From positions 1 to 40,945 of the forward strand of contig JBKJTY010000026.1 in NCBI GenBank assembly GCA_046590235.1: DNA of 40,945 bases, read 5' to 3'. Positions within the stretch are counted from its first letter, which is position 1; each line of letters opens with the position of its first letter. This DNA is from 2-02-FULL-45-10 sp046590235 (GTDB lineage: Bacteria; Patescibacteriota; Patescibacteriia; Magasanikbacterales; GWA2-37-8). This document shows positions 1 through 9,192 of the stretch, in pieces. The position numbers were made by a program, and so were the translations under genes. A model generated the notes under the pieces. The model saw nothing but the letters and a program-made list of their open reading frames with translations. It had not been told where the DNA came from and ran no database searches.

Positions 1-2
1 CT

Positions 3-857
3 TCCACAAGCGCCTTTGCAAAAGGCGTTCTTACTCCACCTCACACTCTCCACATCTCCTATTGTCACACCCCTGCCCGGTATCTTTGGTCTGACGCACA
101 TCATTATATCGATGATCTACATCACAACCAGATTATTAAAACCATTCTCCCCCGCTTTATTTCCAAAATGCGTTTGTGGGACAAAATGAGTGCTGACCGA
201 GTTGACACCTTCATTGCAAATTCACGCACCGTGCAATATCGCATCCAAAAATACTACCGCCGTGAAAGCACGGTTATCCACCCACCTATAGTACTCAAGG
301 ATTTTAAAATTAGTCCTATTGTCGAGGATTATTTTGTTACTGGCGGTCGACTCGTCCCTTACAAATATACTGATATGGTCATCCAAGCCTTCAACCGCCT
401 CGGTTTACCACTCACTGTTTTTGGTACTGGCCCCGAGTTAAAACGATTGCAAAAAATGGCTAAATCCAACATCACCTTTGTGGGGCGAATTAGTGATCAG
501 GATAAAGCTGATCTATTGGCCAAAGCCCAGGCCTTTATCCATCCACAAGTGGAAGATTTTGGCATTACCGCACTGGAAAGCATGGCTTCCGGGCGACCAG
601 TTATTGCTTACGCACAGGGCGGGGCTACTGAAACCGTTATACCTAATGAAACAGGTGTATTTTTCTACGAACAATCGTGGGAAGCCCTCCTCAATACCAT
701 TCTTAATTTTGACAAACGCGCCTGGGATAGCCAGCGCATCCGAGATCGTGCTGCACAGTTTGATATGGCCACATTCAAATTAAAAATGACTGAACATGTT
801 AATCACCGTTATGAAGAATTTAAACGTGGCTTAGAGCAACCCCAACTCATGAATTAA
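3..857 (+). CDS. Glycosyltransferase family 4 (GT-B), mannosyltransferase-like, 5' end outside window
   Basis: The reading frame is open to the left edge of the window; the ATG at 168 is internal. The codons before it encode CHTPARYLW, a signature of WbaZ/PimB-like sugar transferases in the N-terminal Rossmann half. The C-terminal half carries the nucleotide-sugar binding region with EDFGITALE (E-x7-E type) followed by SMASGRPVIAY. The enzyme should move a hexose, possibly mannose, from a nucleotide sugar to a lipid-linked or polysaccharide acceptor at the cytoplasmic face of the membrane. The next glycosyltransferase starts 3 bases after this stop codon, so the two are probably co-translated in a surface-glycan operon that extends to the left. 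The family is sure; donor and acceptor are not. Confidence 0.85.
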   Translation, partial: STSAFAKGVLTPPHTLHISYCHTPARYLWSDAHHYIDDLHHNQIIKTILPRFISKMRLWDKMSADRVDTFIANSRTVQYRIQKYYRRESTVIHPPIVLKDFKISPIVEDYFVTGGRLVPYKYTDMVIQAFNRLGLPLTVFGTGPELKRLQKMAKSNITFVGRISDQDKADLLAKAQAFIHPQVEDFGITALESMASGRPVIAYAQGGATETVIPNETGVFFYEQSWEALLNTILNFDKRAWDSQRIRDRAAQFDMATFKLKMTEHVNHRYEEFKRGLEQPQLMN

Positions 858-860
858 TGT

Positions 861-1964
861 ATGCGTATTGGAATTGACCTTCGCGCACTAGAAGGTACAA
901 AACGAAGCGGTGTTGGCGAATATACCGCTGAACTTATCAAAGCAATTCTCGCTATCGATCAAAGTAACGAGTATTTTTTATACTACAACTCTCACAAATT
1001 AACTGTAAACAAAGAATTTACAGGAAAAAAAGTTACCTACGTCCAAACAAAAATACCTAATAAACTTTATAATGCCTCCACACTCCTTTTACATCGCCCC
1101 CGCATTGATCGTTTGTGCCCACAAAATCTAGATACTTTTTTTTCACCAAACCTTAACTTCACTACACTTAGCCCGGGTATAAAACATATCATAACAATAC
1201 ATGATATTGCCTTCAGTTTATTTCCAGAACATCTAACGCCTAAACAACGTCTTTGGCATCGACTTGTCCAACCAAAAAGACAATGCCGTAATGCTGACCG
1301 TATTATCACACCTTCAGAAAATACCCGTCGCGATCTTATCACCCATTTTGGTATTGCACCAGAAAAAATTACTGTCATTTATCCCGGCTACACTACACCT
1401 GTCATTGCGAACGAAACAAAGCAGCCCTCCATTTTAAACCCTTACATCTTATTTTTAGGTACTACTGAACCGCGTAAAAATATCCTAGCCCTACTACGCG
1501 GCTATGAAGCCGCCTTTCCCGATCTACCTGTTCCTCATGACCTAATTATAGCGGGTGCAACGGGCTGGAAACAGCAAGAGCTACTCATGGCCATTGCAGC
1601 TTCCCCGCTGCATCAACACATCAAACTACTAGGCTATATTAGTCCTGAAGATAAAACCACTCTAATCAAACAGGCGGCAGTTTTTGTATATCCATCATGG
1701 TACGAAGGTTTCGGTTTCCCGGTGCTCGAAGCACTTGCAGCCGGTACGCCCGTTATCTGCAGTAATCGATCATCACTTCTCGAAATCGCTGATAATGCAT
1801 GTTATTTAATACAACCACATCACCCTCTCGATATAAGAGACGGTCTAAAAACGCTTATCACCAATCAGCCATATCGTAATGAAAAAATAAAAAAAGGGCT
1901 CATACAAGCCCAAAAATTTAGTTGGCAGAAAGCTGCCCAACAATGGCTAACTATTCTCAATTAA
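861..1964 (+). CDS. Glycosyltransferase family 4 (GT-B)
   Basis: The protein has 367 residues, the usual length for a single GT-B transferase. It starts MRIGIDLRALEGTKRSGVGE, the typical first strand and Gly-rich loop. It carries TIHDIAFSLFPE in the N-terminal lobe and FLGTTEPRKNI then YEGFGFPVLEALAAGTPVI in the donor-binding lobe, with both glutamates of the E-x7-E motif. It likely adds a sugar to a cell-surface glycan. No SD precedes the ATG, which lies 3 bases after the upstream stop, so translation is probably coupled. Its TAA stop overlaps the stop of the convergent transporter gene in a shared TTAA, and no terminator hairpin is visible between them. The substrate cannot be read from sequence. 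Confidence 0.88.
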   Translation: MRIGIDLRALEGTKRSGVGEYTAELIKAILAIDQSNEYFLYYNSHKLTVNKEFTGKKVTYVQTKIPNKLYNASTLLLHRPRIDRLCPQNLDTFFSPNLNFTTLSPGIKHIITIHDIAFSLFPEHLTPKQRLWHRLVQPKRQCRNADRIITPSENTRRDLITHFGIAPEKITVIYPGYTTPVIANETKQPSILNPYILFLGTTEPRKNILALLRGYEAAFPDLPVPHDLIIAGATGWKQQELLMAIAASPLHQHIKLLGYISPEDKTTLIKQAAVFVYPSWYEGFGFPVLEALAAGTPVICSNRSSLLEIADNACYLIQPHHPLDIRDGLKTLITNQPYRNEKIKKGLIQAQKFSWQKAAQQWLTILN

Positions 1965-3232
1965 AATCCTAAACGACTTAACACGCTCGGGAAAAGTGTT
2001 AAAACCACTAAGAGGACACTAACGATAGTCAAACGAAGAATGGTTTCACCAGTTATAAATAAATAGAAAAATTTACCGATCTTAGAACCCTCTGGTAAAC
2101 CAAGCTCTTTACCGCGGAGCATCAAGAGAAAAATAAATACCAAAATAATTGGCAGAAGAACTCCGTTAACCACCTGGGCAAAAATCATGATCTGGAACAA
2201 GGAAAAATTAGGCAACAAGGTAATAATGCCAGCAACCGCAATTGTTGCTCCCATGATACCATAGAAAACACGAGCTTCTTTCCAGGTTGTGTCCATGCCG
2301 TGCTCAAAGCCAAGCGCTTCACAGATAGAATAACTAGTAGTGAGCGGTAGAATAAATGCGCCAAGTAATGAAGCAAAGAAAAATCCAAGACCAAAAATAA
2401 TTGTTGCTGCCGAACCGAGTATTGGCGCTAACGCCAGTGCAGCCGTACTAGCACTTTCTACTACTTGGCCATTATTAAATAAAACTTCTTTAGTAGTAAT
2501 CATGATCATTGCAGCAATGATACAAGTGAAGAAAGCGCTAAGATATACTTCGATTTGCTGCACACGATAATTTTTCGGACTTGCCCCTTTATCTACTATG
2601 TAGGACTGAATAAAGAATTGCCCCCACGGTGTGATAGTAGTACCCATTACACCAAGAAGTGCCAAAAGGAACGGAAAATCTGCCGGCATTTGCACAGTAA
2701 TAGTTTGACGAGCAATTTCCAACCAATTAGGATTAGTTAAATAAGCAGAAACGATATAAACCAAGAGGAAAAGCGAGATGAACATGAAAAAACGTTCAAT
2801 CTTTTTAAACGATCCTTTATACAACATCAGCCATACCAGCACACAAAATACGGGAACACTGATAAATTTACTAATCCCAAACAATTCGAGCGCAGCGGCA
2901 ATACCAGCAAATTCAGATGTAGTAACTGCTAAATTAGCGAAAAACAAGGTAACTAGCGCAAAAAAAGTCCAACGAATACTAAACTGTTCACGAATAAGCG
3001 CTGATAAACCTTTACCTGTATGAACACCTAATTTAATACCGATTTCCTGGGTACAAGCCAACGTAATAAAGTTAATCAAAAGCACCCATAACATGCCGTA
3101 ACCAAATCGCGAACCAACAAACGAGTAGGTGCTAATACCGCCAGCATCATTGTTGGCAGTACCCGCAATAATCGCTGGACCGACAACAGACATTGCCATG
3201 ATAAACTTCTGCCATTTATTTCGAAAAATCAT
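1961..3232 (-). CDS. NRAMP-superfamily divalent cation transporter, non-canonical metal site (NRMT-like)
   Basis: A 423-residue polytopic membrane protein with about 11 hydrophobic segments and the NRAMP/LeuT-fold layout. TM1 reads GPAIIAGTANNDAGGIST, where the classical DPGN is replaced by DAGG. TM6 reads GTTITPWGQFF, where the classical MPHN is replaced by TPWG. Loss of the TM6 methionine, which favours Mn2+/Fe2+ in classical NRAMPs, and of the TM1 asparagine points to a harder ion. NRAMP-related Mg2+ transporters show similar losses. The gene starts 3 bases after a soluble MgtE_N/CBS gene, which supports a Mg2+ role (inference). There is no SD, so coupling to the upstream gene is likely. 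Mn2+ import remains possible. Confidence 0.85.
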   Translation of the reverse strand: MIFRNKWQKFIMAMSVVGPAIIAGTANNDAGGISTYSFVGSRFGYGMLWVLLINFITLACTQEIGIKLGVHTGKGLSALIREQFSIRWTFFALVTLFFANLAVTTSEFAGIAAALELFGISKFISVPVFCVLVWLMLYKGSFKKIERFFMFISLFLLVYIVSAYLTNPNWLEIARQTITVQMPADFPFLLALLGVMGTTITPWGQFFIQSYIVDKGASPKNYRVQQIEVYLSAFFTCIIAAMIMITTKEVLFNNGQVVESASTAALALAPILGSAATIIFGLGFFFASLLGAFILPLTTSYSICEALGFEHGMDTTWKEARVFYGIMGATIAVAGIITLLPNFSLFQIMIFAQVVNGVLLPIILVFIFLLMLRGKELGLPEGSKIGKFFYLFITGETILRLTIVSVLLVVLTLFPSVLSRLGF

Positions 3233-3235
3233 ACG

Positions 3236-4441
3236 CTATGCTTCAGGGTGTAAAAATCGCATCACATCATCGATAGTGACCATACCAAGTAATTTATTTT
3301 CACGATCTAGCACTGCTGCCGTATACAAATCATACTTAGTCATAATACGGACAATATCACGAATTGAGTGGTGAACATGGAGAGCTGCTAAAGGGTGATC
3401 CTTCGGAACCAAATGTCCGATTTTCTGTTTTGATTCAGCTAACAAAAGACGACGCATTGAAACAGCGCCTTTAAATACACCATGTTCGTCAACAACGTAC
3501 ACGTACAACAATGAACGCATTGTCTTTGAGTGATTTTTAATCTCTTCCATGGTTTGTTTAACAGTCCAATTCGGCTCTGCTTGAATCATGTCTGTAGTCA
3601 TCAAACCACCAGCAGTATCATCTTTATAGTGCAACAATTTTTCAACGTTATCGAGCTTAACACCTGGCAAAATTTTCAACACTTGCTCAGCTTCTTTAAT
3701 TGGCAACATCTTAACCAAGTCGGTAACTTCATCGGTCGACATCTTTTCCAAAATGTGAGCAGTTTTTTCAGGACCAAGACGGCCAATCAAAATTTTCTGG
3801 AGTCGCGGGTCGAGTTCTTCAAGCACTTGCGCTGCAGTATCTTCATCCAACGAGGTCACCAAACGAGCACCATGCTTTGTACTCAAATCTTCAATAATAT
3901 TTGCCAAATCTGCTGGATGGAGGCGGATCAAATCATTTGAAAGCGTACTAAGCTGCAAAGCACCCTTAACCTGCTGCGCTTTACGCCAATCAATGAGCTG
4001 GCTTTGAAAAGCGTCACCCACCAACCAAGATAGACCGAGACGACGCAAAATCGCTTTAAAACTAACATCAATACCAAGCAAACAATCTTCATCATTAAAT
4101 ACCCCAAGTTTTAAATCATTAACACGAACCACGCGCGCACCTTCAACATCAACAATTTGCTCATCAAGCAAATCTTTATTCAGATACACAAACTTCCCTT
4201 CTGGCTTTTCTGTCGGAACATTTGCCAATATTTTATTTAAGGTAATTTCGGCCGGACTAGTATTTTGTACAAAGGTGAATGGGATATAGTATTCCCGCTT
4301 CTTAGGACCTGTCACCAGCAAAAATAAGAGCGGAGCATAAGTGCCGACGCTTGGTTGAATGAGGATATCCTTAAGCCGGCCCACTTTCGCATCAGCATTA
4401 TCTCTAACCTTAGCATTAATGAGTTGGCTAAAATATATCAT
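3236..4441 (-). CDS. PRC-barrel / MgtE N-domain / CBS-pair protein, putative Mg2+ sensor for the NRAMP-like transporter
   Basis: The 401-residue protein has no membrane segment. Residues 1-120 are PRC-barrel-like (KVGRLKDILIQPS and a second half near RVNDLKLG). Residues 160-270 resemble the MgtE intracellular N domain, with LHPADLANIIEDL and LDPRLQKILIGRL followed by helical repeats. Residues 275-400 are two CBS motifs (DTAGGLMTTDMI and LLGMVTIDDVMRFL). In MgtE the N and CBS domains bind Mg2+ and gate the channel; here the channel domain is missing. The partner gene follows after 3 bases, so a separate Mg2+-sensing regulatory subunit is a reasonable reading. A short-leader promoter lies just upstream. 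Confidence 0.85.
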   Translation of the reverse strand: MIYFSQLINAKVRDNADAKVGRLKDILIQPSVGTYAPLLFLLVTGPKKREYYIPFTFVQNTSPAEITLNKILANVPTEKPEGKFVYLNKDLLDEQIVDVEGARVVRVNDLKLGVFNDEDCLLGIDVSFKAILRRLGLSWLVGDAFQSQLIDWRKAQQVKGALQLSTLSNDLIRLHPADLANIIEDLSTKHGARLVTSLDEDTAAQVLEELDPRLQKILIGRLGPEKTAHILEKMSTDEVTDLVKMLPIKEAEQVLKILPGVKLDNVEKLLHYKDDTAGGLMTTDMIQAEPNWTVKQTMEEIKNHSKTMRSLLYVYVVDEHGVFKGAVSMRRLLLAESKQKIGHLVPKDHPLAALHVHHSIRDIVRIMTKYDLYTAAVLDRENKLLGMVTIDDVMRFLHPEA

Positions 4442-4458
4442 AGTAATTTAGTGAACCT

Positions 4459-4487
4459 ATTGTACTCTCAAAAATCATAAATAGCAA
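4459..4487 (-). promoter_or_regulatory. Promoter of the PRC/MgtE_N/CBS-transporter operon
   Basis: On the minus strand TTGCTA is followed by a 17-nt spacer and TACAAT. The predicted transcription start lies only about 10 nt before the ATG at 4441, too short for an SD-led leader. No M-box-like Mg2+ riboswitch fits between promoter and gene. Confidence 0.5.
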
Positions 4488-4576
4488 TTACTTGAAAGCA
4501 TAGAACATTACCATATTTTGGCTAATATGTCAATAAAGAGAGCTAATCTAAACAAAAAAATTATTTAAAAAGGAAA

Positions 4577-4611
4577 GGCGCTGTTTGATCTCACTTGAGA
4601 CCAACAGCGCC
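4577..4611 (-). terminator. Rho-independent terminator of the 4634-5251 gene
   Basis: GGCGCTGTT (4577-4585) pairs with AACAGCGCC (4603-4611), with a further TCTC/GAGA pairing inside. On the minus strand it is followed by an interrupted T-rich tract. It lies 22 bases after the stop of the 205-residue membrane protein. Confidence 0.75.
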
Positions 4612-4633
4612 CAAAATCCCCCCTTTTTTTTGA

Positions 4634-5251
4634 CTAACTTTTCTTCACCAGCTGGAAGAGTCGCTTGCCGTAACGCTCAAACCAATTACTGACCACATTG
4701 TTGTGCGTTTGATGCGCCAAGTCATACCCGGCATGCGCCCCAACTTCAAACGAACGTACAGCCACCTGGTACCAGCGCAGCTCCTTAAAACTACTACTGT
4801 AAAGTGCTATCGCCGCAAACATCGGTGCCAAAGCCACTCGAAAAAAAATGGTCACCGGCACCATAAAGAGCGAATCCTCAGGAGATGCTACAAGCGCAAA
4901 ACAAAGAGCTGCGGCAGTTAGCATATCCGTCTTCATGATCAGGACAATCATGAGACTAAAGACCCCATCAAGTACTTTTTCTGTGCGGCGAGCGTTGTTG
5001 CCCCGAAGCATCTTGTGCACCAAAGGCACCAACGTGAGCAAGATGGAAAAAAACACTGCCCACGGTCGTCGATCTTCATCTAACGACCACCCAAACCACC
5101 ACCACGGTGACAAAAGAACCATGGCGAGCACACGGACCTTGATCCGACCGATGAGTGAGATATCGGGCGGCGTACCCACATGAACCGGAACTGGCCGATT
5201 CATTTCAACTTCTGTACTTTCGTCCACAATCCGAAATGCTGGCTGCCCCAT
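4634..5251 (-). CDS. Hypothetical integral membrane protein, isolated cassette
   Basis: I do not recognise this 205-residue protein. It has a charged N-terminal 35 residues, then about four to five hydrophobic stretches (VLAMVLLSPWWWFGW, WAVFFSILLTLVPLV, GVFSLMIVLIM, AAALCFALVA, VPVTIFFRVALAPMFAAIAL), and a soluble amphipathic C-terminus ending KRLFQLVKKS. The ATG has an SD (GAGGGGG, about 8 nt away), unlike the housekeeping genes nearby. Its GC content is visibly higher than that of the flanking genes. It has its own promoter and its own terminator, so it forms a monocistronic unit between an ion-transport operon and a glycosyltransferase. The gene is convincing from its signals; no function can be given. 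Confidence 0.75.
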   Translation of the reverse strand: MGQPAFRIVDESTEVEMNRPVPVHVGTPPDISLIGRIKVRVLAMVLLSPWWWFGWSLDEDRRPWAVFFSILLTLVPLVHKMLRGNNARRTEKVLDGVFSLMIVLIMKTDMLTAAALCFALVASPEDSLFMVPVTIFFRVALAPMFAAIALYSSSFKELRWYQVAVRSFEVGAHAGYDLAHQTHNNVVSNWFERYGKRLFQLVKKS

Positions 5252-5295
5252 TGATTATTACCCCCTCTTACCGGTGAAAACGCACTGCTATACCT

Positions 5296-5323
5296 ACTAT
5301 AGCAATCAACCGTTTTTTGGCAA
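5296..5323 (-). promoter_or_regulatory. Promoter of the 4634-5251 gene
   Basis: Minus-strand TTGCCA, 16-nt spacer, TATAGT, leaving a leader of about 40 nt that includes the SD GAGGGGG. Confidence 0.6.
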
Positions 5324-5366
5324 GAGCACTAGTAAAAATGGCTATTTTCTGGCATACTACGCGTAT

Positions 5367-6506
5367 ATGAAGATTGGCATCGATGCCCGCATGCTTGGGG
5401 CAAAACAAGGTGGTTTAGGCCGCTATATAGAACAATTGATCAAACACCTGGAACCACTTCAAGGAAAAGACCAGTTGGTCGTTTTTTTACGTAAGGATAA
5501 CTGGGACGCATTTACCCCTTCAAACCGCACAACAAAGAAAGTACTTGCGGATATCTCTTGGTACGGCTGGAAAGAACAGGTACTACTTAAAAAAATTGTT
5601 AAAGCAGAACATGTCGACCTCATGCACTTTCCGCATTGGAACATACCGCTCACTTACAACGAACCGTTCATAGTTACGATACACGATTTACTACTCATGC
5701 ATTTCCCTACTCGTCGCGCGAGCACTCTAGGGCCAATTCTCTATTGGATTAAAAACACTGCTTACCGCCTGACACTTCGCCATGCAATTAAAAAGGCACA
5801 AGCAATTATTGCAACCAGCGCTTTTACTAAAAAAGATATAATAGAGACCTTCAACATTCCAGAAAATAAAATCACTATCACCTATCAAGGCGCGACATCA
5901 TTACCAACAAGCACAGAAAGCCAATCATCAATTATTCAAAAACATAACATTACTAAGCCTTTTGTCTTATATGTTGGCGTAAGCTATCCTCATAAAAATC
6001 TGGATCAACTACTAAAAGCTTGGCAACTCTTTGAAACAACCTACGGAACGGATTACCAACTTGTCTTGGTCGGAAAACGAAATTATTTTTACGACCGTTT
6101 ACTCGCTACCAAAACATGGCAAACCTGCCGTCAGGTTATTTACACTGATTTTGTTCCAGACAATGAATTGCCAGCATTGTATCGTGCAGCCTCACTCTAT
6201 GTTATGCCAAGCCTCTATGAAGGCTATGCCTTACCATCTTTAGAGGCGCTGTCTTATGGCCTACCAGTTGTTTCTTCATCAGCAACCTGCTTACCCGAAG
6301 TTTTGGGTGATGCTGCACTATACTTTAACCCACGTGACACGACAGCAATAGCTTCTACAATATTTAAAGGACTCACCGATACTGCTTTCCGCCAAAAATC
6401 ATTACACGAAGGCGCTAAACTTCAAAACAAATACAGCGCCAAAGTTTTAGCTGAACAAACGCTACAGCTATACAATCAGGCAGTGGATAACATCATCAAA
6501 AAGTAA
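5367..6506 (+). CDS. Glycosyltransferase family 4 (GT-B)
   Basis: The frame is open from 5274, but the protein family begins at MKIGIDARMLGAKQGGLGRY, so the ATG at 5367 is taken (379 residues). A TGGCATACT extended -10 box ends 8 nt before this ATG, which would give a leaderless mRNA and argues against the longer start. The motifs are a Gly-rich loop near residue 16, FIVTIHDLLLMHFP, FVLYVGVSYPHKNLDQLL, and YEGYALPSLEALSYGLPVV with both glutamates. It is presumably a third surface-glycan transferase, transcribed apart from the pair at the left edge. The acceptor is unknown. Confidence 0.88.
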   Translation: MKIGIDARMLGAKQGGLGRYIEQLIKHLEPLQGKDQLVVFLRKDNWDAFTPSNRTTKKVLADISWYGWKEQVLLKKIVKAEHVDLMHFPHWNIPLTYNEPFIVTIHDLLLMHFPTRRASTLGPILYWIKNTAYRLTLRHAIKKAQAIIATSAFTKKDIIETFNIPENKITITYQGATSLPTSTESQSSIIQKHNITKPFVLYVGVSYPHKNLDQLLKAWQLFETTYGTDYQLVLVGKRNYFYDRLLATKTWQTCRQVIYTDFVPDNELPALYRAASLYVMPSLYEGYALPSLEALSYGLPVVSSSATCLPEVLGDAALYFNPRDTTAIASTIFKGLTDTAFRQKSLHEGAKLQNKYSAKVLAEQTLQLYNQAVDNIIKK

Positions 6507-6587
6507 TTCCGAAAAACCCTAAAATAGTGTATACTACCAGGTGAACACATTTTTTGTTTTTGCTATTACTTTTCCATTTCGACTTCC

Positions 6588-9176
6588 ATGCTTGCCGAAC
6601 GGAAAAAAATTCAATTGCGCCGTTGCCAAGCCTGCGACAAAGTAGGTCACAATCGCGCTACCTGTAGAGAAATTCCGACTTCACCAGTCGAGCCAATTGT
6701 TGCTGCAAAAATAGCTACTGCTGAACCTGCTCCGATAAAGAATGCTACTAAAAACCAAACATCTATTGCAACAGCTCAGCCACTTAAATTTTTTGTTCAC
6801 CACGTTAGTTATTCCCCTGAACACTCACCGCACGTTGTAAACTTAAAAAAGAAAACGGAACATGTTTGGAATAAAGTTGAAACATCTGCTCCAGAACATG
6901 CCAACTCACTTTACCATTCATATCACGAAACACCCGCACAAGAAGATGTAGCTCCGGCAATTTTTTCAATCCCAACAAATTTTATTAACACTAAGCAGTT
7001 AAGCCTTTTAGAGAGGGCTAAAGCTAAAATGGCTACATGGCACACAAGCCAAGCAAAACCTGAAAATATTTTTTCCGCTAATCTCTCTAACACCACTGCC
7101 GCTCAGATTACAGCTGACGAACCTCTTTCTAAAACCTTAAAAAAACCAATCACTTGGCACCACGATGCTGCTGACGCATTAAAAACCGCCTTTCCAGCAC
7201 GCCGCTTTGCTTCCGCTGTTGTCCTTCTTTTAATAGCGATTACTATACCGGGACCAGCACTTGGCTATTATGAAACAATGGTCACTACCAAACAAACTCT
7301 GACCAAAGACTCGACCGATGCCTTCATGGCTCTACAAGATTCTACCAAAGCTCTTAAGCAGGCTGACTTAGTAAGAGCGGCAGCATCCACAAATGATGCG
7401 CTGAACAAATTTAACAAAGTCTTAGCTACCATTGAAGACCATCAATTTATCGAAACGGTAAGCAGTATCATTCCTACATTTGGTAACAGCATTGCTAGTA
7501 GACAAAAAATCCTGCTCGCCGGCCAAGAAATCACCGTTGGTAACAGCTACCTTCTTCACGGCATAACACAAGCACAGAAAAAAGAAACGACCTTTACCGG
7601 CCGTTTACAAATCGTTTTAAACACTATTCACGAAGCTCTTCCAAACTACCAAAAAGCTAAAGACAATCTTGAAACAGTCGATAGTACAGCAGTACCAGTT
7701 GAATACCAGGCCCAATTTAATGAATTCAAACAAATCCTTGGCACGCTTGTTCACGACCTCACTACCATCGATCAACTCGGTTCATCCTTCCTAGATATTT
7801 TTGGCGGCAAAGGAAATCGTCGCTATTTATTAGTTTTCCAAAATCCACACGAAATACGTGCAACAGGTGGATTTATGGGAAGTTTCGCAATTATGGACAT
7901 TAAAGACGGCGAAATCACCAAACTTGATGTCCCAGCCGGCGGAACATACGATCTACAAGGTCAGCTTAAAAAGTTTGTCCAACCCCCTACCCCGTTACTC
8001 CTCTCCAATAAACGCTGGGAGTTCCAAGATGCGAACTGGTTTCCAGATTTCCCAACTACAGCGGATAAAATTTTATGGTTCTACCGAAATAGTTACGGCG
8101 TTACTGCTGACGGTGTAATTGCTATCAACGCATCCGTATTAGAACGCCTCCTAACAGTACTCGGCCCAATCGCTGACGATAAACGTGCTGTAACACTTGA
8201 TGCCATCAACGCCATCCCTACTCTCCAAAAAATAGTTGAGGAAGGTCCAGAAAAGAAATTAAATAAACCTAAACAAATTATTGCAGATCTTGCACCAACA
8301 CTACTTAGTAACATTAAAAAGGCTGATACTACCACTCTTCTACCGCTTTTAACACAATTACAGGAAGCGATTGAACAAAAAGAAATACAGGCTTATTTTA
8401 CCGATGACGCAACTGAAGCAAGTATAAAAAACCTTGGCTGGTCTGGCGCCATTTTACCAACAACACCAAACCAAGACTATTTATTAGTCATAAATAGTAA
8501 TATACAAGGACAAAAAAGTGATGCCATGATTAAACAAGACATTAGTCACCAGGCAGTCGTAAGTAGCGATGGGTCCGTTTATAACACCGTTACTATCACT
8601 CGAGAACATACTGGTATTGCGGACAAGACTCTTTATGGCCACACTAACATCGACTACTTGCGTGTCTACGTACCTGAAGGAAGTGAACTCATGAACGCCA
8701 GCGGTTTTACATGGCCTGACGAAAAAGCTTTCCGCTCACCAGAAAAATGGTACACAGCCGATAGTTTATTGTCTGAAACAGAAATTGAACAAGGCATCGA
8801 TCAAAAATCAGGCACCCGCATCACTCATGAATTTAAGAAAACTGCCTTTGGCAATTGGGTAATAACTGAACCTGGAACAAAAAGCCAAGTTACTTTTACC
8901 TACCGTCTTCCGTTTAAACTTAATTCAGAGGCAGCACACATTTCAGGCTGGCAGAAATTGCTTTCACCTTTAGAACAATCACTCATGCAGTACCAGCTTG
9001 TGGTACAAAAGCAGTCAGGTGTAAAAACATCATTTGATAGCCAAATTATCTTCCCGGAAACATGGAAGCCTTATTGGCAAGATGGTGACAATATGACACT
9101 TGCCACCAACGGCGCCCGCATCATGCCGAGCGAATTGACCAAAGACTCTGTCTGGAGCCTGATGATGCGCGATTAA
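6588..9176 (+). CDS. DUF4012 membrane protein with N-terminal CCHC zinc knuckle
   Basis: The protein has 862 residues. Residues 13-26 form C-x2-C-x4-H-x4-C (RRCQACDKVGHNRATC), the spacing of a retroviral-type zinc knuckle. A low-complexity, presumably cytoplasmic linker follows to about residue 205. Then comes one membrane span (SAVVLLLIAITIPGPALGYY) and a large outer region with the DUF4012 core, including YLLVFQNPHEIRATGGFMGS. DUF4012 proteins are common in Patescibacteria and lie near glycan and surface genes; their role is not established. A TATACT box lies about 50 nt upstream, and there is no SD. The next surface-protein gene follows after 16 bases, so the two probably act together at the envelope. 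Confidence 0.88.
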   Translation: MLAERKKIQLRRCQACDKVGHNRATCREIPTSPVEPIVAAKIATAEPAPIKNATKNQTSIATAQPLKFFVHHVSYSPEHSPHVVNLKKKTEHVWNKVETSAPEHANSLYHSYHETPAQEDVAPAIFSIPTNFINTKQLSLLERAKAKMATWHTSQAKPENIFSANLSNTTAAQITADEPLSKTLKKPITWHHDAADALKTAFPARRFASAVVLLLIAITIPGPALGYYETMVTTKQTLTKDSTDAFMALQDSTKALKQADLVRAAASTNDALNKFNKVLATIEDHQFIETVSSIIPTFGNSIASRQKILLAGQEITVGNSYLLHGITQAQKKETTFTGRLQIVLNTIHEALPNYQKAKDNLETVDSTAVPVEYQAQFNEFKQILGTLVHDLTTIDQLGSSFLDIFGGKGNRRYLLVFQNPHEIRATGGFMGSFAIMDIKDGEITKLDVPAGGTYDLQGQLKKFVQPPTPLLLSNKRWEFQDANWFPDFPTTADKILWFYRNSYGVTADGVIAINASVLERLLTVLGPIADDKRAVTLDAINAIPTLQKIVEEGPEKKLNKPKQIIADLAPTLLSNIKKADTTTLLPLLTQLQEAIEQKEIQAYFTDDATEASIKNLGWSGAILPTTPNQDYLLVINSNIQGQKSDAMIKQDISHQAVVSSDGSVYNTVTITREHTGIADKTLYGHTNIDYLRVYVPEGSELMNASGFTWPDEKAFRSPEKWYTADSLLSETEIEQGIDQKSGTRITHEFKKTAFGNWVITEPGTKSQVTFTYRLPFKLNSEAAHISGWQKLLSPLEQSLMQYQLVVQKQSGVKTSFDSQIIFPETWKPYWQDGDNMTLATNGARIMPSELTKDSVWSLMMRD

Positions 9177-9192
9177 ATCTTAACCTGTTCGT

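Noticed and set aside
4442..4500. M-box type Mg2+ riboswitch before the MgtE_N/CBS gene
   Set aside because: The promoter lies so close to the ATG that no leader of that size can exist.
5274..5366. 31-residue N-terminal extension of the third glycosyltransferase
   Set aside because: It is not part of the family, and an extended -10 box lies just before the ATG at 5367.
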